This document shows, piece after piece, positions 35,401 to 42,135 of a stretch of DNA of 64,000 nucleotides. The notes beneath the pieces were generated by a model that saw only the letters and a program-made list of their open reading frames with translations, was not told where the DNA came from and made no database searches. Origin of the DNA: WTGA01 sp965214055 (lineage in GTDB: Bacteria; Pseudomonadota; Gammaproteobacteria; Arenicellales; Poriferihabitantaceae); NCBI GenBank assembly GCA_965214055.1, contig OZ243931.1, positions 2,604,001 to 2,668,000 on the forward strand, in the 5' to 3' direction. Numbering within the stretch: the first letter of the stretch is position 1; every line of letters starts with the position of its first letter. A program made the position numbers and the translations under genes.

Positions 35401-37419
35401 AACCATGCGGCAAGCGTCACCGTCGCCGACGACGACGCAGCGCCCGGTGCTCCGACCATCTCGATTGCCGATGCCACCATGAAGGAGAGCCATGTCAACG
35501 GATATTTCAAGGTGACACTGAGTGAGAAGGTGGACTGGCCGGTCAGGGTCCACTACGCGACGCGGGACTCGACACCGGTGTCGGCCGTGGCGGGCCAGGA
35601 CTACCTCGCGTGGAAGCGGTCCTGGCAGCTCAGCGCCCGGTTCAAACCGGGTCAGACGGAAACGCAGATTCACGTCCCCCTCTACAACGACAGCCACGAC
35701 GAGGACCCGGAGACCTTCGAGGTAGTGCTGTTCGACGCGCGCGTGAACGGCCCGCCCGGGGTGTCGGTGTCGATTGCGGACGGCGTCGCCGTCGGGACCA
35801 TTGTCAACTCCGACCCCATGCCCGCGGCATGGCTCGCGCGGTTCGTTCGCGCCACGGCCGAACAGGCCCTCGACGGCATCGCCGGGCGCATCGCGGCTTC
35901 ACGAACCGCCGGGATGCGCGGCACCATCGCCGGACAGGCGATCAACTTCGATTCCGGACCGGGGTCCGGGGAAGACCCTGATGGATCGGCGGCGAATGGG
36001 AATACTGCCCCGGGCAGCCTTGCCGACAATGACCTGTTCGCACAGTCCAATGTCGTCCGCGCCTTCGATGCCGGCAGGGGTGGAATCAACCACGACGCAC
36101 ATGGCTTCGACCCGGATCGTTTCACAGACGGCGACGCACAATCCTGGTCCATGACGACCCGCGAAGCCTTGCTCGGCAGCAGCTTCACGGCAACCGGGGA
36201 GAAGGATGCCATGGGCGGCAGCCTCGCCTTCTGGGGCCGGGCGGCGCAGTCAAGCTTCGACGGACAGGAGGGAACCTTCTCCCTCGACGGCGAGACCACC
36301 ACCACCATGCTCGGCGCCGACTATGCCCGGGACAACTGGCTGGTCGGCATGGCGCTGATGCAGGGCAGCGGCAAGGGCAAGTATGCCGATACCGACGTCA
36401 TGCCCCGCCCGGCTTCCCAGACCTGCCCCGAGGAAGTGGAGAAAATGAATAACGCCCTGTGCAGCGGTACCGTGCGCGATGGCGACGGCAAGATTGAGGC
36501 CTCAATGACCGCGGCGGTGCCCTATGCCTCCATCCAGGCATCGGAGCGGTTGAAGCTCTGGGGTGCCCTGGGGTATGGCACCGGGGAGGTGACGCTGAAG
36601 CCGGATGCGGGTACGGATGAGAAGAAGGAATCCTACCAATCCGACATCTCCTGGAACATGATGGCGGTGGGTGGACGTCAGGAGTTGCTGTCTTCCCCAC
36701 AGAACGGCCCAACACTGGACCTGACCGGGGATGCCCTGTGGGCGCGGACGGAATCGGACAGGACAAACGCCCTGGCGGCATCGGATTCCGATGTGACCCG
36801 GTTGCGCCTGGGTCTTGAAGGCAGCTGGCGCATTGCCACCGAAGGCGATGGCAGTATCACGCCCAAGCTCGAACTTGGCGTCCGCCAGGACGGCGGGGAT
36901 GCGGAGACCGGGTCCGGGATGGAGCTGGGCGCCGGCATTGCCTGGAGCGATCCCGGTGCGGGCCTGAGTCTGGACCTTTCCGGTCGTACCCTGATTACCC
37001 ATACCGAGGAGGACCTGGAGAACGAGGGCTTTTCGGTCTCGTTCCACTATGATCCGAAACCGGCCTCGGCACGGGGGCTGGAGCTTTCCCTGAGCCAGGA
37101 GATCGGTGGACCATCCACGGGAGGACTCGATGCGCTGTTTGCGTCCGAGCCCTTGAGCGAACGTCCGGACAGCGACGAGGACAGCCGTTTGAAGCTGGAA
37201 GCCGCCTATGGCTTCCCGGTCTTCTCGGGGCAGTACATCGGCAGCCCGCATATGGGGCTGGGCTTCGCCACTGGCGCGCGCGACTACAGCTTGGGTTGGA
37301 AACTGACGCCCTCGAAGAATGCACCCGATGTCTCTTTCGGCCTGCAGGCGACGCGAAGGGAGAGCGATATGGCCAGGCCGGAACATACCGTTGGGTTCGA
37401 AATCAACGCGCGGTGGTAG
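29401..37419 (+). CDS. Giant Calx-beta-repeat autotransporter (surface protein)
   Basis: 2,672 residues. A basic start and a long hydrophobic segment (LALPLLALLAPVAEA) form the signal peptide, cleaved near residue 42. An N-terminal domain (to about 240) with DAPIWWVKGEKVADNY and VWTGSLSNG is followed by about 14 Ig-like Calx-beta modules. These begin with EGG/EGA-type turns, as in SVTEGGSATFTVQL, and end in DDD/DND calcium-type loops. After WLARFVRATAEQALDGIAGRIA comes an autotransporter-like beta-barrel of about 400 residues ending GFEINARW, an aromatic C-terminus expected for BAM insertion. The passenger should be displayed on the cell surface, probably in adhesion. Passenger codons are very rich in C/G third positions; the barrel looks more like the neighbouring genes. 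GTG 29383 is an alternative start. Confidence 0.9.
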   Translation: MKASTHRRTPIRSAASRALLQVLAAWALALPLLALLAPVAEANSANCSASSGPYPAHEDWVFTPGSLDAGDTFRLLFATSAKRSADSVLPSVYNDFVRTAAKGGHGQIPASCGNRFNAIISTQYDSARFNTRTRATDTDAPIWWVKGEKVADNYADFYDGSWDSRIARNEYGTTPIIDYRVWTGSLSNGHHPGTGYAGHFGVEVHRGHLTTGDPLNAGSTNSGAKYRLYGLSPIFTVVKAPRLSISLNKTSGNELNSAGGHATITVKLDQTRPNDTSFKMCVKNTSTATFRTSTSTNDRDFDLYEYRLDAHAQLVELAVDASNCHTMTIKKFTSEHKARLFYYGDTLKEENETVVLELKDPPSDVKIASSGGTATYTITNDDSEPTVTITGGATASEGTNATFTVKSSHAPTQALSVKVNITEDEDADTGKDHVAADDEGVRTVTVAAGSTSQSFTVPTTEDWVDEPDGVITATVQAGTGYVVGQANKSAQVNVKDDDTRGFVFRPERLKLKEGGSATYTVALTSRPLDEPEGVTVTLTPLGDFTVDTDSSKDGNQTTLRFDAVGGNLWQSGQTVKVTANEDANSTDDTTAINHEGSGAGYGPRPGADFGALLGIVVTVTDNDVPHLVVAPTALSVTEGGSATFTVQLGTQPSADGTLAFASTNPDITFNPASLSYFKNDSHQTQGWDKVRTVTVHAASDNDIGDDAATLTVTASGGDYEGKTATIAATVTDTTTPALVLSTSTLAVMEGASTTYTVKLAAKPTGTVTVAIGSNNGDVMVDTDNDDTNGNQNRLTFNANGSNLWSTAQTVKVTARGDANTASEAVTLTHTASGGGYGAVRKTLSGTVTDDGKKTVAFAQTNYPVIEGKGPVTVTLVMSEARTSTTNVRVSATPLTATGSGVDYTGQAFVATFAAGSTSATFEIPITADNNLEDADGETFRLDIYDVDFPGDLKKVKPDLAYVTIYDAPVLSFTRPETTTVFEGGRPLEFTLNARAPYFDETDGSHGFAHVRLSGRASSYSDYRIEYWYPNLGWLKGRNLIAIPVGKPSARVRVTALEDGRKEGRETATLTLIELPQVYRDTGQPFYRAGSPRTVNFTVADRETVEPRVESIAHHDPATSTAVSPASLTWRVTFDEEVHGVDASDFTLTGTSATLAVTRVAGTHAFDVTASGGNLGRITGGQVVLGLASDNDITDGSSNAFTRWDEFTSTYWVHDGTTPPPLPVVTVVVTSNSVVAEGARTLFTASPSVSPSTNLQLNVTMAQSGDFFQSGHLGKRSLSYSRSAGNWQYGPRSQNDAVDEPDGSLTLTIDSGDGYTVGSPPSATITIRDDDPTVVSLARTGTGAVTEGGTVELDVTLARALVAGETIDAPLAIGGTGVTTGDWSVGKKSGATNTGVTLLDAGTTTPKVRFEGAGAQTATLELTATADGTVEGVETFTVALGADSAFDDSSLGTNVGGGADPHGTDNTFDVTVNDGAAPPPGTPAVGFASATSSAAEDAGTHNVTLDLAPAAPSGGLDIAYAVTGTAMAGSGNDFTIAGSGTLSVAAGATTASVPIAIIDDSTDDDAETVVLTLSPGTGYTLGGTTVHTLTIADNDDPITPTACVSAQLLSDVQGYAGENRPNSPDHVERWSRVLAAFGESNSYDNNPMTASEAQTQADRGLARWVPVVTALECLEGTPPPIVPQVTVQGGSAVTEGGNAVFTVSASSSPAAALTVTLTVADDASSDFLSASDQGEKTVSIAAGQTSATLTVPTQNDSTDEADGSVTATVASGTGYTVGSPSTATVAVSDNDPTPQGTPVVRIAAGTGVTEGASAEFTLTASPAPTASITINVAVTQSGDFATSGQAGTRSVTIGSSGTATLTVATDDDSTDETNGSITATVQTGTGYTAHGTQNAATVAVDDDDAPTLSITGGAGITEGGTAAFTLTASPAPAAAITVNVAITQSGDFATSGQTGTRTVTIGSSGTGTVNVTTINDTADEANGAITATVQAGTGYTVATAPNHAASVTVADDDAAPGAPTISIADATMKESHVNGYFKVTLSEKVDWPVRVHYATRDSTPVSAVAGQDYLAWKRSWQLSARFKPGQTETQIHVPLYNDSHDEDPETFEVVLFDARVNGPPGVSVSIADGVAVGTIVNSDPMPAAWLARFVRATAEQALDGIAGRIAASRTAGMRGTIAGQAINFDSGPGSGEDPDGSAANGNTAPGSLADNDLFAQSNVVRAFDAGRGGINHDAHGFDPDRFTDGDAQSWSMTTREALLGSSFTATGEKDAMGGSLAFWGRAAQSSFDGQEGTFSLDGETTTTMLGADYARDNWLVGMALMQGSGKGKYADTDVMPRPASQTCPEEVEKMNNALCSGTVRDGDGKIEASMTAAVPYASIQASERLKLWGALGYGTGEVTLKPDAGTDEKKESYQSDISWNMMAVGGRQELLSSPQNGPTLDLTGDALWARTESDRTNALAASDSDVTRLRLGLEGSWRIATEGDGSITPKLELGVRQDGGDAETGSGMELGAGIAWSDPGAGLSLDLSGRTLITHTEEDLENEGFSVSFHYDPKPASARGLELSLSQEIGGPSTGGLDALFASEPLSERPDSDEDSRLKLEAAYGFPVFSGQYIGSPHMGLGFATGARDYSLGWKLTPSKNAPDVSFGLQATRRESDMARPEHTVGFEINARW
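34891..34972 (+). repeat. 82-bp internal repeat of autotransporter, copy 1
   Basis: Encodes the VAVTQSGDFATSGQAG part of a Calx-beta module. It matches 35215-35296 at 76 of 82 bases, indicating recent duplication of adjacent modules. Confidence 0.8.
35215..35296 (+). repeat. 82-bp internal repeat of autotransporter, copy 2
   Basis: Encodes the VAITQSGDFATSGQTG counterpart, 324 bp (108 codons) downstream of copy 1, so recombination between copies would remove or add exactly one in-frame module. Confidence 0.8.
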
Positions 37420-37443
37420 GACCCAGGATCATTTCACCCTTAA

Positions 37444-37507
37444 CTCGAATAATTCATAAAAATGGAGTGAGAAAGAGAGTGAGGCCTCTTTTTATAAATT
37501 ATTCGAG
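37444..37507. repeat. 64-bp palindromic element containing the 50-bp repeat, copy 2
   Basis: Ends are inverted repeats: the left 19 nt CTCGAATAATTCATAAAAA match the reverse complement of the right 19 nt with one mismatch, leaving a loop of about 26 nt. Positions 37446-37495 are identical to 27562-27611 next to the IS1380 relic. It lies 25 bp after the autotransporter stop. It can be read as a miniature element derived from the IS end; as a hairpin followed by no U-tract it is a poor terminator, though it may still affect the mRNA 3' end. Confidence 0.75.
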
Positions 37508-37936
37508 CTATTGATCATCGATGGTCTGTGAAAAACCTCCCTTTATCAATTTCGTGCCGTTCAGCCCAATGGCGGACGACAGCACGGTTTGACACAGCGG
37601 ATGACTATAGCCAGGCCCCGGAAGGTATTTGGCCTTGGGCCATTTGCCAAAGAAGAGGCAATTGGAATATTCTCTCGCGAAGCGGGCAGGGAAAAAGACT
37701 GAAATCGGTCCGGTGTTGGGCTGTTCACGGTGGACATCCTCGAAAGTGGATTTTTTTACCTTTTACCAATACAAATGGCGCCGCACTCCATGTATCATAG
37801 CCCCCACAGAAGGGTGGACGCCACCCGGTCGGTACGTGGGCATTCCGCGTACGGGGAGATTGCAGACATTTTTGAATTTCAGGGTTACTCTATTTTTACC
37901 CAATTTAACTTCTTTACCAATCAGGGGGCATACACA
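37508..37936. other. Upstream region of cbtBA
   Basis: About 430 bp without a supported gene. CbtAB genes are often controlled by a cobalamin riboswitch, but I find no B12-box-like sequence here. Several short open frames overlap on both strands without protein-like features. Confidence 0.35.
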
Positions 37937-38134
37937 ATGAATGCGATACGTGAATCCATGAGCCAATGGACTCAAATTCAGACCATGACAGTGCCATGGT
38001 CAAAGGTGGTGGGAATCGCTGCGGCACTATTGATGGGGTTTTTCATCCTTTATTCGGTTGGTTTCGCATCACCTGAAGTCATTCACAGCGCGGCTCACGA
38101 TGCCCGTCACGGAATGGCGTTTCCCTGTCACTGA
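37937..38134 (+). CDS. cbtB: CbtB-type cobalt transporter subunit
   Basis: 65 residues with a single membrane segment (VVGIAAALLMGFFILYSVGF) and the family-defining C-terminus SAAHDARHGMAFPCH, with His and Cys for metal binding. CbtB is the small partner of CbtA in a predicted B12-linked cobalt uptake system. ATG 37937 gives the normal family length; the longer open frame upstream is not protein-like. cbtA follows after 10 bp. Confidence 0.85.
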   Translation: MNAIRESMSQWTQIQTMTVPWSKVVGIAAALLMGFFILYSVGFASPEVIHSAAHDARHGMAFPCH

Positions 38135-38144
38135 AAAACATTTT

Positions 38145-38870
38145 ATGGCCGGAGGGTTCATTCACCGCATTTTCTGGACGGCACTGATCGCCGGCGGTTT
38201 TGCGGGACTGGTTCTCGCCGGTATCCAGCAGTTCACGATTGTGCCCATGATTCTGGAAGCCGAGACGTATGAAACCGGCGACAGTGATCAGGGTCATCGT
38301 CACGAGCCCGAAGAGCAGGCCGACGGACACTCCCATGGAGCCTGGAGCCCCGAAGAGGGGATGGAAAGGAGCGTCTTCACTTTTATGAGCACGATGGTCG
38401 TGGGCATGGGGTTCGCCCTGCTGCTGGTTGCCTGTTACGCAATCCGGGCCATGATCATGGAGTCCCGCATACACTGGCGATGGGGGATACTCTGGGGTCT
38501 TGGCGGGTTCGCTGCATTTCACTTGGCACCTGCCCTGGGCATTCCTCCGGAGTTGCCGGGCGCGGCAGCGGCTGAATTGAGCGGACGCCAGGGATGGTGG
38601 TTGCTGACGGTGGGTTTGACCGCAGGCGGACTGTTGTGTCTCGTCTTTGTTCCCGGTGCCTTCCGGTGGTCTGGATTGCTGCTGATTGCACTGCCTCATC
38701 TGACCGGGGCTCCACAACCGGAAACCCCCGGCGGCCTAGCTCCGGTAGAACTAACAAGAGATTTTGTCTATATGTCATTGTTTACCAATGCTATATTCTG
38801 GGTCGTACTGGGGTCCGTGACGGCCTACCTCTATGACCGGCTGGGAGTCGACGATGGGGTCCCGGGATAA
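38145..38870 (+). CDS. cbtA: CbtA-type cobalt transporter
   Basis: 241 residues, with about five predicted membrane segments beginning at IFWTALIAGGFAGLVLAGIQ. A His-rich loop after the first helix (GHRHEPEEQADGHSHG) is the expected cobalt-capturing element. Later segments include MVVGMGFALLLVACYAI and FTNAIFWVVLGSVTAYL; the HLAPALGIPPELPG motif is typical of the family. It imports cobalt across the inner membrane for cobalamin synthesis. ATG 38145 follows cbtB by 10 bp, so the two form an operon. No cobalamin-synthesis gene lies nearby. Confidence 0.87.
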   Translation: MAGGFIHRIFWTALIAGGFAGLVLAGIQQFTIVPMILEAETYETGDSDQGHRHEPEEQADGHSHGAWSPEEGMERSVFTFMSTMVVGMGFALLLVACYAIRAMIMESRIHWRWGILWGLGGFAAFHLAPALGIPPELPGAAAAELSGRQGWWLLTVGLTAGGLLCLVFVPGAFRWSGLLLIALPHLTGAPQPETPGGLAPVELTRDFVYMSLFTNAIFWVVLGSVTAYLYDRLGVDDGVPG

Positions 38871-39025
38871 GCCGCACTCCGGGGCCTCGAAGGGAAAAAC
38901 CACCGCCGTTCCCATTGGCCAGGGCCTCCCGTCCGCAGTTTCCCGGCTTTTGGGCTCATACGGGTCAATGCATGGAGTGACCTGCCTCGGAATGCCGTCG
39001 AGAAAATGATCCGGCAACGAAGGTT

Positions 39026-39499
39026 CTATATCTCCATTTCGTAGGTATTCCATTTGGTTTTACTGGATATCCGGTCATAAAGGCTTCGGGCGCGGTAGTT
39101 GTCGTCCGCAGTAATCCAGCGTATTTTTGGCCACCCGCGTTCCCTTGCCGTGGACTTCAACGCGTCGAACAGGGCGTCACCAACCCGGTTGCCGCGAAAG
39201 GCCGGGTCCACGAACAGATCATCGAGAAATCCGATATTCATCCCTCTGAGCGGGCTGGGCATTCTGCGGACATGGGCCAATCCGCAGGGAGAGGAGTGGC
39301 CATGGAGAAATGCGAGCAGGCATTCGATTTCGTGGTCTTCATCCAGAATCCAGCCCCATAACGTATGGAGAATGGTTTCATTCATGGGTACCTTGTAAAA
39401 TTCAGCATAGCCGGCGTACAGTCGACACCAGTCCTCGAAATTTTTATGTTTCGGGGAGCGGACAACGATTGGATTTTTTATTTCGGTTTTCGGGGTCAT
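39026..39499 (-). CDS. GNAT-family N-acetyltransferase
   Basis: 157 residues. The acetyl-CoA-binding motif is seen in FLDDLFVDPAFRGNRVGDAL, followed by FDALKSTARERGWPKIRW and the C-terminal DNYRARSLYDRISSKTKW, a standard GNAT arrangement of the diamine/amino-acid acetyltransferase type. The substrate is unknown. It lies 38 bp downstream of a second, longer GNAT gene on the same strand, so they may be cotranscribed. Confidence 0.85.
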   Translation of the reverse strand: MTPKTEIKNPIVVRSPKHKNFEDWCRLYAGYAEFYKVPMNETILHTLWGWILDEDHEIECLLAFLHGHSSPCGLAHVRRMPSPLRGMNIGFLDDLFVDPAFRGNRVGDALFDALKSTARERGWPKIRWITADDNYRARSLYDRISSKTKWNTYEMEI

Positions 39500-39537
39500 G
39501 GAATGTGGGTTCCAGGCATGGGTCCATTCACCGCAAG

Positions 39538-40269
39538 TTACAGCGACTTCAGTGCACTGGAAGTAAAGACGGACAGGCTTTGCTTTTGTTGGCCCTGGTC
39601 ATCAAAGTTGTCGGGCGAAAGCCATTGTTGAAAGGCCGGTTTGATCGCGGGCCATTCCCGGTCAAGCAGGGAAAACCAGGCGGTATCCCGATTTTGTCCT
39701 TTCACGACCTGCATCTGCCGAAAAGTGCCTTCATAGGTAAAACCCAGCCTCCGTGCCAAACGGCAGGATGACTCGTTGAGTGCGTTGCACTTCCATTCAT
39801 ACCGGCGATTGCCCAGTCGGAACGCGTTTTCCATCAGCAGGAACATCGCTTCGGTGGCCGCAGTTGTTTTTTGCAGGAGCGGGGAGTAGTTGATGTGGCC
39901 GACCTCAATGGACCCGTCCCGGGTATTGATGTTCAGATAGCTGACCACCCCCGTTGCCATCCCGGTGGCGTGATCGACGATGGCATAAAACCAGGGGTCA
40001 CCCGTAAAACAGGTCGAAGCCATCCATTCCTGGAAGAGACCGAACTCATCAAAGGGCCCGTAACCGAGATAAGTCCATACCCGGTCTTGCCGGTCGGATT
40101 GGTAGGCCGTGAACAGGTCCTTGCCATGGGCCTGTGTATTGAGCGGTTCGCATCGGCAATATTGGCCCTCCAGCACTTCCCGGCCGGGTCGTTGGGCCCC
40201 GGACCAGTCCGGTACGTCAAACCCAATGGGCAGCCCCAGTGAAGTGGTTTGGTTCAAGGGAGTGGTCAT
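39538..40269 (-). CDS. RimJ/RimL-type GNAT acetyltransferase
   Basis: 243 residues from ATG 40269; the frame opens farther upstream to 40440 without protein-like content. The middle contains YGPFDEFGLFQEWM and a GNAT core with IEVGHINYSPLLQKTTAATE. The C-terminal YEWKCNALNESSCRLARRLG and FTYEGTFRQMQVVKGQNRDT are typical of RimJ/L-like acetyltransferases, a group acting on protein N-termini or small amines. No specific substrate can be assigned. Together with the shorter GNAT it forms a likely two-gene unit. Confidence 0.85.
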   Translation of the reverse strand: MTTPLNQTTSLGLPIGFDVPDWSGAQRPGREVLEGQYCRCEPLNTQAHGKDLFTAYQSDRQDRVWTYLGYGPFDEFGLFQEWMASTCFTGDPWFYAIVDHATGMATGVVSYLNINTRDGSIEVGHINYSPLLQKTTAATEAMFLLMENAFRLGNRRYEWKCNALNESSCRLARRLGFTYEGTFRQMQVVKGQNRDTAWFSLLDREWPAIKPAFQQWLSPDNFDDQGQQKQSLSVFTSSALKSL

Positions 40270-40548
40270 GATTGTGGGAATGCAAAATAAAATGGGTTGA
40301 TATTGTGAACAATCCGGTTTCCGGAATCGACGGGAAGGTATGCCAAATGTGGTGGCAGTGTGAAGATTGCTTGGTAACCGAATGACCCGGACGGTCTCGA
40401 TTTTAACATGGGACGGGCCCTGTCCATCCGGGTTGCACAAGAATGATCCGGCCGTTCCTGCCCCCGTGTCTTGCCGGGTCTGGCCGGCATGGTTTTCCAG
40501 TCCAAAGCGCCAGACGGAGTGCGCCCGGTGCGGCGGCAGGCCATCATT

Positions 40549-41736
40549 TCAAAGTACCTTGTCCAGATCGTTGATAATGTCAGAGGCATCTTCCAGTCCC
40601 ACTGAAAACCGGAAGAGGCCATCCCCGGCCAGCGCACGATAGGCCTCCAGGTCGCTTCCCTCCAGCCGGTAGGAGGATTCAATCAGGTCCCGGGTTTCCA
40701 GGAGGTAGATCAGACTTCGATGGTGGCCCAGCGAGACGGCATAATGCACTACCTGCAGGCCCCGCATGAACGCTTCGGCGGTTTTGCGGGGATTTTTGAC
40801 CCGAAAGGAAAGCATGCCGGAAAAATTGTCCATCTGCGTCCTCGCCAGTTCGTGGGACGGGTGGGAGGGGTGTCCGGGATACAGGACCGTTTCCACCCGG
40901 GGATGGGCATGGAGATACTCTGCCACCTGCAGGGCATTTTCCTGGTGTGCCTTCATGCGCAGGGGCAGCGTCGCCGCACCGCGCATGATGAGCCAGGCAT
41001 TGAATGGGCTGATGGTGGCGCCATAATGTAGCACTCCGTCGCCGCGAAGCGATGAAATCAACGCCTTTGAGCCAAGGATCGCACCGCCGAGTGCATCGCC
41101 ATGGCCGCCAATGTATTTGGTCAGGGAGTGAATGACCAGGTCGGCCCCCAGGCTGATTGGACAGGTTCCGATCGGGGTGGCAAAGGTGGAGTCCACTGCC
41201 AGCAGTGCCTGGTTGCCTCGGGCGATTTTGGCCATCGCCGCGATGTCTGTAATGCGCAACAGCGGGTTGGAAGGAGTTTCCACCCAGATCATCCGGGTGT
41301 TGGAGCGCATGGCATTTTGAACACTGGCCAGGTCCGAGGTGTCCACGGGGGTCACCTCAACCCCCCTGGCAGGAAGATGATCCCGGGCCAGTTCCGCGGT
41401 TCCCGGATAATTGGTATTGCTGACAACCAAATGGTCCCCCGGGTTCAACTGGGTCAGCAGCACGCCGGTGGAGGCTGCCATTCCGGAAGCCAGTGCCAGG
41501 CAATCTTCGGCATTTTCGAGCAGCGCCAGCTTTTCTTCGAGTTGACGGATGGTTGGATTGGACCAGCGGGTGTAGACATAGGGGGAATCGTCATCGATGT
41601 TGGTGGCGGAAAAACTCATGGGTTCGTCCACAACGAACGTACTGGACATGACAATGTTGGGTGCTGATGCCCCGGTCTTGCCATCCGGTTTTTCTCCGCC
41701 GTGAATGGCGACGGTCTGAATGCCTCGATTTTTCAT
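40549..41736 (-). CDS. Cys/Met metabolism PLP-dependent enzyme (cystathionine gamma-synthase/lyase family)
   Basis: 395 residues from ATG 41736, preceded by AGGAAC. The fold type I PLP-binding lysine is in VIHSLTKYIGGHGDALGG. Other family motifs are TRWSNPTIRQLEEKLALLE, CLALASGMAAS, VETPSNPLLRITDI and FRFSVGLEDASDIINDL. Members catalyse gamma-elimination or gamma-replacement: cystathionine gamma-synthase, cystathionine gamma-lyase, O-succinylhomoserine sulfhydrylase or methionine gamma-lyase. Sequence alone does not decide which. It is monocistronic and divergent from pyruvate kinase. Confidence 0.88.
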   Translation of the reverse strand: MKNRGIQTVAIHGGEKPDGKTGASAPNIVMSSTFVVDEPMSFSATNIDDDSPYVYTRWSNPTIRQLEEKLALLENAEDCLALASGMAASTGVLLTQLNPGDHLVVSNTNYPGTAELARDHLPARGVEVTPVDTSDLASVQNAMRSNTRMIWVETPSNPLLRITDIAAMAKIARGNQALLAVDSTFATPIGTCPISLGADLVIHSLTKYIGGHGDALGGAILGSKALISSLRGDGVLHYGATISPFNAWLIMRGAATLPLRMKAHQENALQVAEYLHAHPRVETVLYPGHPSHPSHELARTQMDNFSGMLSFRVKNPRKTAEAFMRGLQVVHYAVSLGHHRSLIYLLETRDLIESSYRLEGSDLEAYRALAGDGLFRFSVGLEDASDIINDLDKVL

Positions 41737-42135
41737 TGTTCCTGGGTTTCTGGTTGAAGGTAACGTTCTCAATTGCCCCTTGCAAAGGGGAGTGTATTGT
41801 CCGGTGGTCGGGTACCGTAAATTGTACCGTTCCGAAGAAAAAAATACTGGAAATAATCCGGTGTCGCTCCGACCTTTGGAACCGGGAGAAAAATTCCCGG
41901 ATGGCCTTTTGGTGCAGGAGCCGGCTGTCCGCCAATCCGGTTGAATTGACCGATTTCGGTGAGGGCTGCCAGGGCCGGAAGGGGAGTCGGAACCAGGTGG
42001 GTATGCGATTGCGGAGGTATTTGACACGGGGTGAATCCTGAATCCCGGTTTTTGCCCAAGATCGAAAAAGCAGGGCGATTGAAGCCATGCAAAGGGCTAT
42101 AATGCGGGCAGTATGACCGGTACAGGCAGTGAAAT
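41737..42135. other. Divergent intergenic region, PLP enzyme / pyruvate kinase
   Basis: About 400 bp between the divergent starts. A TATAAT at 42098-42103 (GGCTATAAT) is a candidate -10 for pyruvate kinase, 32 bp before its ATG; no good -35 is seen at the right distance. Otherwise nothing recognised. Confidence 0.4.

Noticed and set aside
37528..37800. 90-codon frame between the autotransporter and cbtB
   Set aside because: Three overlapping frames are equally open and none looks like protein.
37508..37936. Cobalamin riboswitch upstream of cbtBA
   Set aside because: No B12-box-like sequence could be found; GC-rich inverted sequences near 37809-37830 do not fit the conserved core.
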